Assembly: GCF_900100005.1 (NCBI RefSeq)
Contig: NZ_FNEB01000001.1
Location: forward strand, 434,001-498,000
Direction of reading: 5' to 3'
Origin: Lutimaribacter saemankumensis
GTDB lineage: Bacteria > Pseudomonadota > Alphaproteobacteria > Rhodobacterales > Rhodobacteraceae
Length of the DNA stretch: 64,000 nt
Shown: positions 44,605 through 55,504 of the stretch, piece by piece
How the letters are laid out: each line of letters starts with the position of its first letter
How positions within the stretch are numbered: the stretch's first letter is position 1
Notes under the pieces: generated by a model
The model's input: only the letters and a program-made list of their open reading frames with translations
Database searches by the model: none
What the model was told of the DNA's origin: nothing
Translations under genes and position numbers: made by a program

Positions 44605-46116
44605 GTGGACCTGACCCCGAGTTACGACACCTTTGCCCGCGCCTACGAGGCGGGCCAGAACCAGCTTGTCTATGCCCGGCTGGCAGCCGATCTGGATACG
44701 CCGGTTTCGCTCATGCTCAAGCTGTCCGGCGCGGCCAAGGACGCCTTCATGCTGGAATCGGTCACCGGCGGCGAAGTGCGCGGGCGCTATTCGATCATCG
44801 GCATGAAGCCTGACCTGATCTGGCAATGCCAGGGCGACCAAAGCCGGCTGAACCGCCACGCAAGGTTCGACCCTGACGCCTTCGAGGATCAGCAGGGCGA
44901 CCCGCTGGACAACCTGCGCGCCCTGATCGCCGAAAGCCGCATCGACATGCCCGAAGACCTGCCGCAGGCCGCGGCGGGGCTGTTCGGCTATCTGGGCTAC
45001 GACATGATCCGCCTGGTCGAGCACCTGCCCGACGTAAACCCCGACCCGCTGGCCCTTCCCGATGCGGTGATGATGCGCCCCACGGTCGTGGCGGTGCTGG
45101 ACGGGGTCAAGGGCGAGGTGACGGTGGTCAGCCCCGCCTGGGTCAGCGATGGCCAGTCTGCGCGGGCGGCCTATGCCCAGGCCGCCGAGCGCGTGATGGA
45201 CGCGCTGCGCGACCTGGAACGCGCCCTGCCGCAGGCCACGCGCGAAATGGGCGAGGCCCGCGACGTCGCTCCGCCCACGTCGAATTTCAGCAAAGAAGGC
45301 TACATGCAGGCCGTCGAACGCGCCAAGGAATACATCCGCGCGGGCGATATCTTTCAGGTGGTGCCGAGCCAGCGTTGGGCGCAGGAATTTCCACTGCCGC
45401 CCTTCACGCTCTATCGTTCGCTGCGGCGCACCAACCCGTCGCCCTTCATGTTCTACTTCAATTTTGGCGGCTTCCAGGTGATCGGCGCCAGCCCCGAAAT
45501 CCTGGTGCGCGTCTTCGGGCAGGAGGTCACGATCCGGCCCATTGCCGGCACCCGCCCCCGCGGCGCTACCCCCGAAGAGGACCGCGCACTCGAAGCCGAC
45601 CTGCTGGCCGACCAGAAGGAACTGGCAGAACACCTGATGCTGCTGGATCTGGGCCGAAACGACGTCGGCCGCGTGGCAAAGATCGGCACCGTGCGCCCGA
45701 CCGAGAAATTCATCATCGAGCGCTACAGCCACGTCATGCATATCGTGTCGAACGTGGTTGGCGAACTGGCCGAGGGACGCGACGCGCTGGACGCGTTCTT
45801 TGCCGGCATGCCCGCAGGCACCGTGTCAGGCGCACCCAAGGTCCGCGCGATGGAGATCATCGACGAGCTGGAGCCGGAAAAGCGTGGCGTCTATGGCGGC
45901 GGCGTCGGCTATTTCAGCGCGGGCGGCGACATGGACATGTGCATCGCGCTGCGCACCGCCATCGTCAAGGACAAGACGCTGTATATCCAGGCCGGCGGCG
46001 GCGTCGTCTATGACAGCGACCCGCATGCCGAATACATGGAAACCGTCCACAAATCGAATGCGATCCGCCGCGCGGCGGCGGATGCGCACAGGTTCACGGG
46101 GAACGGAAACGGGTAA
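44605..46116 (+). CDS. trpE: Anthranilate synthase component I
   Basis: A 503-residue chorismate-using enzyme, the committed step of tryptophan synthesis. Signature blocks are PIAGTRPRGATPEED, LLDLGRNDVGRV and GTVSGAPKVRAMEIIDELE; the N-terminal feedback site includes LLES (here MLESVTGGEVRGRYSIIG). The start is GTG at 44605 with AAGGA upstream, 24 bases after the chaperone gene. trpG, usually close by, does not follow here; a convergent helicase does. Confidence 0.97.
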   Translation: MDLTPSYDTFARAYEAGQNQLVYARLAADLDTPVSLMLKLSGAAKDAFMLESVTGGEVRGRYSIIGMKPDLIWQCQGDQSRLNRHARFDPDAFEDQQGDPLDNLRALIAESRIDMPEDLPQAAAGLFGYLGYDMIRLVEHLPDVNPDPLALPDAVMMRPTVVAVLDGVKGEVTVVSPAWVSDGQSARAAYAQAAERVMDALRDLERALPQATREMGEARDVAPPTSNFSKEGYMQAVERAKEYIRAGDIFQVVPSQRWAQEFPLPPFTLYRSLRRTNPSPFMFYFNFGGFQVIGASPEILVRVFGQEVTIRPIAGTRPRGATPEEDRALEADLLADQKELAEHLMLLDLGRNDVGRVAKIGTVRPTEKFIIERYSHVMHIVSNVVGELAEGRDALDAFFAGMPAGTVSGAPKVRAMEIIDELEPEKRGVYGGGVGYFSAGGDMDMCIALRTAIVKDKTLYIQAGGGVVYDSDPHAEYMETVHKSNAIRRAAADAHRFTGNGNG

Positions 46117-46122
46117 GGCGGC

Positions 46123-47400
46123 TTATGCCGCCTGCCCCTTGCTGCGGCCCTGACCCGCACGGCTGCGGCGGCGCTGCTGGGCGCGACGCGCACCACCCGG
46201 CTTGCCCTTGCCACGGCCACCCTGCGGTTTCGGCCCCTGCCCTTGCCCCTGCGGCGGCGCGATCTTTTCCCACGGCGTGCCCGAGGCCACCGGGATCTCG
46301 CGCTTCATCACCTTCTGGATATCCTTCAACTCGCCCATTTCCTCGGGCGAACAGAACGCGATCGCGCGGCCGTCGCGGCCAGCCCGCGCGGTGCGGCCGA
46401 TCCGGTGGACATAGTTGTCGGGCACGTTCGGCAGTTCGTAGTTGTAGACATGGCGCACCTCGGGAATGTCGAGCCCCCGTGCCGCGACATCCGTCGCCAC
46501 CAGCACCCGCACACGCCCTTCCTTGAATGCCTCCAGCGCGCGCTGACGCTGGCCCTGGCTCTTGTTGCCGTGAATGGCGGCCACGGAGAACCCGGCTTTT
46601 TCAAGCATCCGGGCAAGCTTTTCCATGCCGTGCTTTGTGCGGCCGAAAACCAGCGCAAGGTCGTCGCGGTGGCTGTCCAGCAGTTCCTTCAGCAGGCCCA
46701 GCTTTTCACCCTTTGCGATGAAATGGACCTCCTGCTCGATCTTGTCGGCGGGTTTGCCCGGCGGGTTGACCTGCACCCGCGCCGGTTTGACCAGGTAGCT
46801 CTGGGCGATCTCTTCCATCTGCTTGGGCATCGTGGCCGAAAACAGCATGGTCTGACGCTCTTCGGGCAGAAGGCTCGCGATTTTGCGCAGCGCGTGAATA
46901 AAGCCCATGTCCAGCATCTGGTCCGCTTCGTCCAGCACAAGGAACCGCGCCTCGGACAGCGTCAATGCGCGGCGGTCCAGCAGGTCGAGCAACCGCCCCG
47001 GTGTGGCCACCAGGATATCGGTGCCGCGCGCCAGGCGGTTTGCCTGCGCGTTCAGACTGGCCCCGCCGACGACCAGGGCCACCTTCAGCGGCGTGCCCTT
47101 TATCAGCAGCGCAAGCTGGTCCTGGATCTGCTTGGCCAGCTCGCGCGTCGGCGCCAGCACCAGCCCCCGCACGGTGTGCGGGGCGGGTTTGCCGCGCATC
47201 TCCAGCATCTGCGCCACCAGCGGCAGGCCAAAGGCGTTTGTCTTGCCGGTGCCGGTCTGCGCCAGCCCCATCACGTCGCGCCCGTTCATGGCATGCGGGA
47301 TGGCCTGGCTCTGGATCGGCGTCGGTGTGGTGATTGCCTGCGCATCCAGCGCGCGCAGAAGATGCGCGGGCAAACCCAGGTCTTGAAAAGTATCGGTCAT
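46123..47400 (-). CDS. DEAD-box RNA helicase (RhlE type)
   Basis: A 425-residue ATP-dependent RNA helicase. The Q motif PTPIQSQAIP, Walker A AQTGTGKT, DEAD box VLDEADQML, SATM, and the C-terminal HRIGRTARAGR are all intact. The tail (about 365-425) is a low-complexity Gly/Gln/Arg/Lys RNA-binding extension. Such helicases act in ribosome assembly and cold adaptation. Convergent with trpE, 6 bases apart. Confidence 0.95.
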   Translation of the reverse strand: MTDTFQDLGLPAHLLRALDAQAITTPTPIQSQAIPHAMNGRDVMGLAQTGTGKTNAFGLPLVAQMLEMRGKPAPHTVRGLVLAPTRELAKQIQDQLALLIKGTPLKVALVVGGASLNAQANRLARGTDILVATPGRLLDLLDRRALTLSEARFLVLDEADQMLDMGFIHALRKIASLLPEERQTMLFSATMPKQMEEIAQSYLVKPARVQVNPPGKPADKIEQEVHFIAKGEKLGLLKELLDSHRDDLALVFGRTKHGMEKLARMLEKAGFSVAAIHGNKSQGQRQRALEAFKEGRVRVLVATDVAARGLDIPEVRHVYNYELPNVPDNYVHRIGRTARAGRDGRAIAFCSPEEMGELKDIQKVMKREIPVASGTPWEKIAPPQGQGQGPKPQGGRGKGKPGGARRAQQRRRSRAGQGRSKGQAA

Positions 47401-47843
47401 ATATCAGTCCTTGCGCGCACGCCGCCCTCGGGCCCGTACGCCATGGGACGCATCCTTGCGCCCATCGTGGTTCGTGCCCGGATCTCAGCGACGCGCACCG
47501 CATGTGCGCCCGGCCGTCCCGGCACCGATCCCCACGCGTGATCTTGGGAAACTCTGTCGCATCGCCCTATCGCGCCCCTTCTGGGCGCCGGCTTGCTCAC
47601 GCGGCAAGGACGATGATGAGGCGGAAATGGGCGCTGCAGCGCAGAAAGTCAATGATTTCCTTTCCTCTTGCCGCAAATATCCCCACCGGAAGCAGCCCAA
47701 GAACATGCGGCACGCACCGAAAAACGCGGAGCCAAACCGCGCGCATACGGTCGGATCGTGCCCGTGCCGCTGCCGAACGGGGGTGGATTCACGGCCCGCC
47801 ATTCGCTAAACCCCCGCCACCGAACCGACTGCCGGAGTGTGCG
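47401..47843. other. 443-base divergent region between helicase and Fur-family genes
   Basis: No convincing gene; the longest frame (minus, 47485-47802) has no recognisable domain or ribosome binding site. The stretch must carry promoters for both flanking genes and probably a long helicase leader, as cold-shock helicases often have. I see no clear Fur/Mur box, riboswitch or repeat apart from a lone AAACCGCGCG near 47741. Confidence 0.4.
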
Positions 47844-48254
47844 ATGTCCGACACCATCATCGACAGATGCGAATCCGCGGGCCTGCGACTGACCGATCAG
47901 CGCCGCACCATCGCCGCCATCCTGCAAGAGGCAGACGACCACCCCGATGTCGAGGAACTGCACGCCCGCGCCGCCGCGCGCGATTCGCGCATCTCGATCG
48001 CCACGGTCTACCGCACTGTCAAACTGTTCGAAGAATCCGGCATTCTCGACCGCCACGAATTCCGCGACGGGCGCGCCCGCTACGAAGACGCCGAACGTGA
48101 CCACCACGACCACCTGATCGACATGAACACCGGCGAAGTCATCGAATTCTGCGACCCCGAGATCGAGCGCCTGCAGGAAAAGATCGCCGAGCGCCTTGGA
48201 TATCGGCTCAAGGATCACAGGCTCGAACTCTACGGCGTGCCGATCAAGAAATAA
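47844..48254 (+). CDS. Fur-family metalloregulator (Fur/Mur type)
   Basis: A 136-residue Fur-family repressor. The DNA-binding winged helix spans 10-80 (LRLTDQRRTIAAIL, ISIATVYRTVKLFEE). Metal-site histidines are in HHDHLID (H87, H88, H90) and near H33. The cysteine pair that normally follows HHDH as structural zinc ligands is replaced by DMNTG, as in manganese-responsive Mur proteins of alphaproteobacteria. It probably senses iron or manganese; targets are not identifiable here. Confidence 0.9.
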   Translation: MSDTIIDRCESAGLRLTDQRRTIAAILQEADDHPDVEELHARAAARDSRISIATVYRTVKLFEESGILDRHEFRDGRARYEDAERDHHDHLIDMNTGEVIEFCDPEIERLQEKIAERLGYRLKDHRLELYGVPIKK

Positions 48255-48334
48255 GCCCCCTTGCCCCGGCCCCGGCCGGGGTCTAAGCCGGGTCATGTGG
48301 GCAATTTCGCCCCGGTCTGCGAACAGGACGACCC

Positions 48335-49219
48335 ATGGAAAACCTGCGCGGCGCCGCCATGATGGTGGCCGCGATGGCCGCTTTTGCCATCGAGGACATG
48401 TTCATCAAACGCCTGTCGGTAGACATCTCGACCGGGCAGATCCTGATGATGCTGGGCGCCGGCGGCGCGCTGGTCTTCGGGTTGCTGGCCTCGCGCCGTG
48501 GCGCGCGGTTGTTTTCCCCGGTCCTGCTGACCCGCCCCGTCCTGCTGCGCAACCTCGGCGAGGTGATCGGCACGATGGGTTTTGTCACCGCTATCGCCCT
48601 GACGCCGCTTTCCTCGGCCTCGGCGATCCTGCAGGCCACGCCGCTCGCGGTAACACTGGGCGCTGCGGTCTTCATGCAGGAAGCCGTGGGCTGGCGCCGT
48701 TGGAGCGCGATCCTCGTGGGCTTTGCCGGTGTCCTTCTGATCATCCGGCCCGGGCTTGAAGGCTTCGAACCGGCCTCGCTTTTCGCGGTTCAGGGCGTGA
48801 TCGGCCTCGCGATCCGCGACCTCGCCACCCGCGCCGTCCCGCGCGAGATCGGGGCCATGCAGCTTTCGGCCTATGCCTTCGGGCTGCTGGTGCCCACCGG
48901 CCTTGTCCTGCTGCTGGTCCAGGGCCACAGCCTGACCACACCGCTGCCCGCGCAATGGGGCCAGTTCGCGGGCGCGCTCGTCCTGGGCATCGTCGGCTAT
49001 TATTCGATCGTCGCCGCCATGCGCCTGGGCGAGGTCGCGGTCGTCACGCCGTTCCGCTATTCGCGGCTGATCTTCGCCATCATCATCGGCGTGACCGTGT
49101 TCGGTGAACGCCCCGACAGCCTGACCCTGACGGGCGCCGCCCTGATCGTCGGCAGCGGGCTTTACACCCTGCTGCGCGAGGCCCGCCTGCATCGGCGCGC
49201 CCGCCGCGCCGCCCGCTAG
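48335..49219 (+). CDS. EamA-family transporter
   Basis: A 294-residue membrane protein with ten predicted helices in two EamA repeats (about 8-130 and 150-285), the RhaT/EamA drug-metabolite exporter layout. Conserved blocks include the first-helix AFAIEDMFIKRL and GVLLIIRPG at the end of repeat one. Direction and substrate are unknown. Followed by eno. Confidence 0.9.
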   Translation: MENLRGAAMMVAAMAAFAIEDMFIKRLSVDISTGQILMMLGAGGALVFGLLASRRGARLFSPVLLTRPVLLRNLGEVIGTMGFVTAIALTPLSSASAILQATPLAVTLGAAVFMQEAVGWRRWSAILVGFAGVLLIIRPGLEGFEPASLFAVQGVIGLAIRDLATRAVPREIGAMQLSAYAFGLLVPTGLVLLLVQGHSLTTPLPAQWGQFAGALVLGIVGYYSIVAAMRLGEVAVVTPFRYSRLIFAIIIGVTVFGERPDSLTLTGAALIVGSGLYTLLREARLHRRARRAAR

Positions 49220-49294
49220 CGTTATCATCGCCCCCGCCCCTTTCCCTTGCGCCCGCCCCGCCTTACAAGCGGGCCAAATTCGCCATTAGCGTAA

Positions 49295-50581
<1,287 letters not shown>

Positions 50582-50587
50582 AGAACC

Positions 50588-50610
50588 GGCGGGGCCATCG
50601 CGGCCCCGCC
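50588..50610. terminator. Terminator after eno
   Basis: A perfect 9-bp stem GGCGGGGCC / GGCCCCGCC with a 5-base loop lies 7 bases after the eno stop, between it and the convergent lipoprotein gene. The U-tract is weak (GTCATCTCATC), so it may act in both directions. Confidence 0.65.
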
Positions 50611-50619
50611 GTCATCTCA

Positions 50620-50898
50620 TCAATTCGGGCAAGGCGCGGTGTAATACGTGCCGTCGCCCCGTGCATAGGCGCAGTTGCCAGTCTGCCGGTTCTGCGCCAC
50701 CAGCGTACCGGCGGCCGCCCCGGCGAGCCCCGCGATCAGGCGCCAGTCGTTATCGGCCTCCAGGATATCCGCGGCGATCAAACCGGCGGCAGCACCGCCC
50801 GCGACGCCCACCACAGTGCGCTGATCCGAGGTCAGGTTCTGACAGGCCGTCAGGCTGAACAAGGCCAGACAAGTCACGGAAATCTTGATAACATTCAT
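50620..50898 (-). CDS. Glycine-zipper lipoprotein
   Basis: A 92-residue predicted lipoprotein. Its signal peptide ends in lipobox LTAC with lipidated C19. The mature part contains a glycine-zipper hairpin (VVGVAGGAAAGLIAAD and IAGLAGAAAGTLVAQ, about 29-68), as in the 17-kDa surface antigen/Rick_17kDa group, and a short C-terminal module with a Cys pair (GNCAYARG and APCPN). It likely inserts in or lines the outer membrane; role unknown. Good AAAGGA site. Confidence 0.85.
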   Translation of the reverse strand: MNVIKISVTCLALFSLTACQNLTSDQRTVVGVAGGAAAGLIAADILEADNDWRLIAGLAGAAAGTLVAQNRQTGNCAYARGDGTYYTAPCPN

Positions 50899-51082
50899 TG
50901 CAACATCCTTTCTTGTTGTAACGTCCGGCGGCCATCCTTTTTGTCTTCTCGACCGGCGAACAGCCGGAAAACACGCAAACGCCTATATGCGCCGAACCTT
51001 GCCGATTGCTGCATCCCGCTCGGCACTGTCTTGCCGATAACGGCCTCTTGGCCCGTCCTGCCTGCCGGCATAGACTGCCGGG

Positions 51083-51499
51083 ATGACCGCAGACGACATC
51101 ATCGCGCAGTTGCGCCTCGCACCACATCCCGAGGGCGGTCACTACCGCCAGACATGGGTCGATGACGGGCCTGGCCGTCCCTCCGGCACCTGCATCTACT
51201 TCCTGCTCAAGGCCGGTGAACGCAGCCACTGGCACAAGGTCGACGCGACCGAGATCTGGCATCACTACGCCGGCGCACCTCTGATCCTGTCGCTTTCACC
51301 GACCGACAGCGGCCCACGCCGGGACGTCACGCTCGGCCCCGGCCTCGACAGGGGCGAAGCCCCGCAGGTGATCGTCCCCGCCCATCACTGGCAGGCCGCA
51401 CGCAGCACCGGCGACTGGACGCTGGTGGGGTGCACTGTCAGCCCGGGCTTCAGCTTCGACGGCTTCACCCTCGCCCCGCCCGGCTTCGACATCGTCTAG
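51083..51499 (+). CDS. Cupin_5 (DUF985) protein
   Basis: A 138-residue single-domain cupin. The family start LAPHPEGGHYRQTW, the GERSHWHKVDATEIWHHYAG block with three candidate metal histidines, and the end block DWTLVGCTVSPGFSFDGF are conserved. DUF985 proteins lack a firm function, though sugar-isomerase-like activity has been suggested from structure. Isolated gene, followed by an intergenic repeat. Confidence 0.9.
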   Translation: MTADDIIAQLRLAPHPEGGHYRQTWVDDGPGRPSGTCIYFLLKAGERSHWHKVDATEIWHHYAGAPLILSLSPTDSGPRRDVTLGPGLDRGEAPQVIVPAHHWQAARSTGDWTLVGCTVSPGFSFDGFTLAPPGFDIV

Positions 51500-51500
51500 G

Positions 51501-51567
51501 TTTTCTCTTTCAGGAAATATCCCGGGGGGAATTGGGCCGCAGGCCCAAGGGGGGCAGCGCCCCCAAA
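51501..51567 (-). repeat. Rhodobacterales-type intergenic hairpin repeat, copy 2
   Basis: Read on the minus strand: GGGGGCGCTGCCCCCC, then a second hairpin TTGGGCC-TGC-GGCCCAA, then CCCCCCGGGATATTTCCTG. It shares the first hairpin and the CCCCCGG.. ATTT box with the plus-strand copy at 3638-3683 but has the extra hairpin module. It lies between the cupin gene and pgi. Confidence 0.65.
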
Positions 51568-51603
51568 CCGCGTCGCGGCCGAAGGACGCGGCGCAAATCC
51601 TGC

Positions 51604-51624
51604 CATCGCGCGGCACGCGCGATG
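51604..51624 (-). terminator. Hairpin after pgi
   Basis: A perfect 9-bp stem CATCGCGCG / CGCGCGATG with a 3-base loop lies 13 bases downstream of the pgi stop on its strand. There is no U-tract, so termination may be Rho-assisted or the hairpin may protect the 3' end. Confidence 0.45.
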
Positions 51625-51637
51625 TCCTTCCGCATCG

Positions 51638-53239
51638 TCAGCGACGCAGGAATGTTACCAATCCGGCGGTCGAGCCGTCCTTGCCTTCCGCGTCTTCGTC
51701 GCCCGACAGGACCGGCCCCAGCGCCGTCGCCAGTTCCTTGCCCAGCTCCACCCCCCACTGATCGAAGGAATTTATGCCCAGGATCACCCCTTCGACGAAC
51801 ACCCTGTGCTCGTACAGTGCGATGATCTGGCCCAGACGCCGCGGGGTCAGCCTGTCATAGGCCAGGGTTGTGGACGGGCGGTTGCCCGGAAACACCCGGT
51901 GCCGCGCCTGGATCTCGGCCTCGTCCCCATGCACACCCTTCGCCGCCATGATCGCGCGGGCCGACTCCAGCGGGCGGCCCTTCATCAACGCCTCGGATTG
52001 CGCCAGGCAATTGGCCACCAGCAATGCATGATGATGGGCAAGCGAAGGTTCATGCCCTTCGGCGGCGATCATGAATTCGCAAGGGACGATATCGGTGCCC
52101 TGGTGCAGCAATTGATAAAACGCATGCTGCCCGTTGGTGCCGGGCGCGCCCCAGACGATGGGCCCGGACGGGCGCGTCAGGTCGGCACCGTCCATCGCCA
52201 CGCGCTTGCCGTTGCTTTCCATTTCCAACTGCTGAAGATAGGCCGGCAACAGCGCAAGCCGCTGGTCATAGGGCAGCACCGCGCGGCTGGGATAGCCGCA
52301 GATCTGGCGATGCCAAATCCCGGTCAGCGCCAGCAGGACCGGCAGGTTTTCCTCCGGCGGCGCATCACGGAAATGCGCGTCCATCGCGGCCGCGCCGTCA
52401 AGGAAAGCGGAAAATTCGTCCGGTCCGATGGCGATCATCAGGCTCAGACCGATGGGCCCCCAGACCGAATAGCGCCCACCCACCCAGTCGGCGAAACCGA
52501 AGACCCGTTCAGGCGCGATGCCGAATTCGGCCGCGCGGTCCTCCGCCGAAGACAGCGCCACGAATTGCGCACCGGGATCGGCCACGCTGGCCGCCATCCA
52601 ATCCCGCGCGGTGGCGGCGTTGGTCATGGTCTCGACCGTAGCGAAGGTTTTCGAGGCCACGATCACCACGGTCGTTTCCGGGTTCAGCCCGGCCAGCGTG
52701 TCATGGATATGCGCACCGTCCACGTTCGATACGAAATGGCAGCGCGGCCCGTCGTGATAGGGCGCGAGCGCGGCGACAGCCATCGCCGGCCCCAGGTCGG
52801 ACCCGCCGATGCCGATATTCACCACGTCGGTGACCCGTCCGCCCTGTGCCTTGAAGGCGCCGCTGCGCAGGGTCGTGGCGAACCGGGCCATGCGCGCGCG
52901 GGTTTCCTCGACCTCCGGCATGACGTTTTCGCCGCCGATCTCGATCACCGATCCTGCAGGCGCCCTGAGCGCCGTGTGCAAAACCGCGCGGCCCTCAGTT
53001 CGGTTGATCCTCTCACCGCCGAACATCGCCGCGCGGGCCTCGGGCAAACCCGCGGCTTCGGCCAGCGCGATCAGTGCGGCCCGGATCGCATCGTCGATAT
53101 TCGTCTTGGAATAATCCAGCAGCATCCCGTCGAACCGCGCGGAAAACGCGTAGAACCGCGCGGGATCGTCGAACAACGTCTGAATGCGGCGGTCGGCCAC
53201 CCCGGACTGCAAGGCATGAAGCTCGTCCCACATCGTCAT
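51638..53239 (-). CDS. pgi: Glucose-6-phosphate isomerase
   Basis: A 533-residue isomerase of glucose 6-phosphate and fructose 6-phosphate. Conserved parts: [14 protein letters not shown]-like region (here [16 protein letters not shown]), [27 protein letters not shown], the PMESNGK-like [10 protein letters not shown], and [12 protein letters not shown] at the C-terminus. Third gene of zwf-pgl-pgi. The ATG at 53239 overlaps the pgl stop (TGATG); a second ATG two codons in is possible. Confidence 0.97.
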   Translation of the reverse strand: MTMWDELHALQSGVADRRIQTLFDDPARFYAFSARFDGMLLDYSKTNIDDAIRAALIALAEAAGLPEARAAMFGGERINRTEGRAVLHTALRAPAGSVIEIGGENVMPEVEETRARMARFATTLRSGAFKAQGGRVTDVVNIGIGGSDLGPAMAVAALAPYHDGPRCHFVSNVDGAHIHDTLAGLNPETTVVIVASKTFATVETMTNAATARDWMAASVADPGAQFVALSSAEDRAAEFGIAPERVFGFADWVGGRYSVWGPIGLSLMIAIGPDEFSAFLDGAAAMDAHFRDAPPEENLPVLLALTGIWHRQICGYPSRAVLPYDQRLALLPAYLQQLEMESNGKRVAMDGADLTRPSGPIVWGAPGTNGQHAFYQLLHQGTDIVPCEFMIAAEGHEPSLAHHHALLVANCLAQSEALMKGRPLESARAIMAAKGVHGDEAEIQARHRVFPGNRPSTTLAYDRLTPRRLGQIIALYEHRVFVEGVILGINSFDQWGVELGKELATALGPVLSGDEDAEGKDGSTAGLVTFLRR

Positions 53240-53910
53240 CACTCCGCCCAATGAACCACCGCGTCGTCCAGCACCGCCGCGATCGGTGCCTCCTGGGGCG
53301 GCAGGTTCAGCGCGCGTTCCAGCGCCGCGCGCTTGTCCGGCCCGGTTATCACCACGTGCAGCGACAACGAAGAGGCAAGCGCCCGCGCGCTCAGGCTGAC
53401 GCGGGTATGCTCCAACCCCGGTGCGCGCATCTCGACAAGCGCGGGCGCGTGCGGGTCGAGCGCAAGACGCAGGTTGTCGGCGCGGGGAAACAGGCTTGCC
53501 GTATGCATGTCATCGCCCATACCCAAAAGAGCGACAGCCGCGGGCAGATGCGCCTCGACCCGGTCTTGCAGCGCCGTCAGCGCGTTTTCGGGTGTCTCGC
53601 CTTCGACATGAAAGGGAAGGAACCGCGCGGCGGCTGCCCGGTCGACAAGCAGACGACTGCGCACAAGCCCCGCGTTCGATGCAGGATCGTCCTGCGGCAC
53701 CCAGCGTTCATCCGACAACAACACGTCCACGCGCGACCAATCGAGATCGGCGGCACAGAGATCGTCAAAGACCGGACCGGGCGTGCTGCCGCCGGGCACG
53801 ATCAGGGTGGCGCGATCCTCGTGCATCAGCGCGGCGGCCAGTTCCCCCGCCAGCTTGTTGGCAAGGTCGATCGCCAGCATGTCCGGGTCGGCGTATTCGA
53901 GCAGCTTCAT
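53239..53910 (-). CDS. pgl: 6-phosphogluconolactonase
   Basis: A 223-residue lactonase that opens 6-phosphoglucono-lactone after Zwf. It has [14 protein letters not shown] (phosphate loop), [18 protein letters not shown] and [15 protein letters not shown], the NagB-like signature. Both ends overlap neighbours: its start overlaps the zwf stop by 4 bases, its stop the pgi start. Strong translational coupling. Confidence 0.96.
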   Translation of the reverse strand: MKLLEYADPDMLAIDLANKLAGELAAALMHEDRATLIVPGGSTPGPVFDDLCAADLDWSRVDVLLSDERWVPQDDPASNAGLVRSRLLVDRAAAARFLPFHVEGETPENALTALQDRVEAHLPAAVALLGMGDDMHTASLFPRADNLRLALDPHAPALVEMRAPGLEHTRVSLSARALASSLSLHVVITGPDKRAALERALNLPPQEAPIAAVLDDAVVHWAE

Positions 53911-55355
53911 ACCCGTATCTCCCTCCAGCGGCGGCCATCGCGATGCATCAGGGCCAATGCCTCTTCGGGGCCTGCACTGCCGGTGTCATAGGGGATGGGA
54001 TCCTTGCCCGCCTCCTCCCAGCCGGCAATGATCGGGTCCGTCCAGGCCCAGGCCGCTTCGACCTCGTCGCCGCGCATGAACAGGGTCTGGTTGCCCCGGA
54101 TCACGTCCATGATCAGGCGCTCGTAGGCGTCGGGGACATCCTTGGCGTCCGGCCCCAGCGCCTGCGCGAACGTCATGTCGAGCGGCACGTCAACCAGCCG
54201 CATTCCCCCCGGCCCGGGTTCCTTGATCGTGACGCCGAGGTCGATCCCTTCGTTGGGTTGCAACCGGATGGTCAGGATATTGCGGTGCCGGCCCGCTTCG
54301 GGGCCGAAAATGGAATGCGGCGTGTCCTTGAACACGACGTCGATTTCCGAGGTCCGCGCGCGCAGGCGTTTGCCCGTGCGCAGGTAGATCGGCGTACCCG
54401 CCCACCGCCAGTTGCTGATCCGCACCTTCAGCGCGATGAAACTTTCGGTGGTGGATTCCGCATTTCCCACATGTTCGCGAAATCCCGGCCTGTCGCCATC
54501 GGCGAGGTATTGGCCGCGCACGACATCGTCGGGCGTCACCGGATCGAGCGCGCGGATAACCTTGAGCTTTTCGTCCCGAACGGCGTCGGGATCGAATTTC
54601 GACGGCGGCTCCATCGCGATCAGGCACAAAAGCTGCATCAGGTGGTTCTGAACCATGTCGCGCATGGCACCGGCGCGCTCGTAATATTCGCCCCGCCCCT
54701 CGACGCCCACGGTTTCGGCAACGGTGATCTGGATGTGGTCGACATACTGGCTGTTCCAGAGCGGCTCGAACAGCATGTTGCCAAAGCGGATCGCCATCAG
54801 GTTCTGCACGGTTTCCTTACCGAGGTAATGGTCGATGCGGTAAATCTGTCCCTCGTCGAAATACTTGGCGAGATCGGCATTCAGCGCCCGGGCCGAAGCC
54901 AGATCGCGGCCAAAGGGTTTTTCCACCACGATGCGCGTATCGGGCCCGGCCATGCCATGCGCCTGAAGGCGCTCTGCGATCGTCATGAAAAGCGACGGTC
55001 CGACCGAGAAATAAAACGCCTGTACCCGACCCGGCTCCAACCGGCCGGCCAACGCGGCCCAGCCGCCATCGCCGCGCGCATCGAGCGTGACATAGCCGAT
55101 GATCGACAAGAATCGGGCCCGGTCGTCACAGCCGGCCGCCCCGGCGAACTCATCCAGGGCCGCGCCGACGAAATCGCGATACCCGGCGTCGTCCATCTCG
55201 GAGCGCGCGGCGCCGATGATCTGTGCATCGTCGGGAATCTGGCCCGCGCAGAAACGCCGGTAGAGCGCGGGCAGAATCTTACGCCGCGCCAGATCGCCCG
55301 TACCGCCGATCACCACCAGGTCAAAGGGATCGACGGGGATGACTCTGGAAACCAT
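53907..55355 (-). CDS. zwf: Glucose-6-phosphate 1-dehydrogenase
   Basis: A 482-residue dehydrogenase that feeds glucose 6-phosphate into the Entner-Doudoroff and pentose phosphate routes. The nucleotide loop is VIGGTGDLARRK (15-26), and the catalytic region RIDHYLGKE is at 173-181, with EKPFGRD before it. First gene of the three-gene operon. The ATG at 55355 was chosen for its match to the family N-terminus. edd and eda are not in the window. Confidence 0.97.
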   Translation of the reverse strand: MVSRVIPVDPFDLVVIGGTGDLARRKILPALYRRFCAGQIPDDAQIIGAARSEMDDAGYRDFVGAALDEFAGAAGCDDRARFLSIIGYVTLDARGDGGWAALAGRLEPGRVQAFYFSVGPSLFMTIAERLQAHGMAGPDTRIVVEKPFGRDLASARALNADLAKYFDEGQIYRIDHYLGKETVQNLMAIRFGNMLFEPLWNSQYVDHIQITVAETVGVEGRGEYYERAGAMRDMVQNHLMQLLCLIAMEPPSKFDPDAVRDEKLKVIRALDPVTPDDVVRGQYLADGDRPGFREHVGNAESTTESFIALKVRISNWRWAGTPIYLRTGKRLRARTSEIDVVFKDTPHSIFGPEAGRHRNILTIRLQPNEGIDLGVTIKEPGPGGMRLVDVPLDMTFAQALGPDAKDVPDAYERLIMDVIRGNQTLFMRGDEVEAAWAWTDPIIAGWEEAGKDPIPYDTGSAGPEEALALMHRDGRRWREIRV

Positions 55356-55395
55356 GATGAACCTCTCTGCTGCGATGCAGAGTAACACGCCGATA

Positions 55396-55413
55396 CTTGG
55401 GCACAATCCCAAG
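55396..55413. promoter_or_regulatory. Inverted repeat upstream of zwf
   Basis: CTTGGG-CACAAT-CCCAAG is a perfect 6-bp inverted repeat with a 6-base spacer, 40 bases upstream of the zwf ATG in a 149-base gap after anmK. It could be an operator for sugar control or a weak hairpin ending anmK. Confidence 0.3.
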
Positions 55414-55504
55414 GAAGAACTGGCAGGGCTTTGCGACGGCCCGGTTGTCGTTCTTTACAGCGCGGCGCTGGGACGACCCTGGACTGTTGCGGGCAGATAC
55501 AGCG

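Noticed and set aside
47485-47802. Possible 105-residue minus-strand gene in the helicase-Fur gap
   Set aside because: No recognisable domain or ribosome binding site, and the composition (Arg, Cys, Ala-rich) is that of random GC-rich translation.
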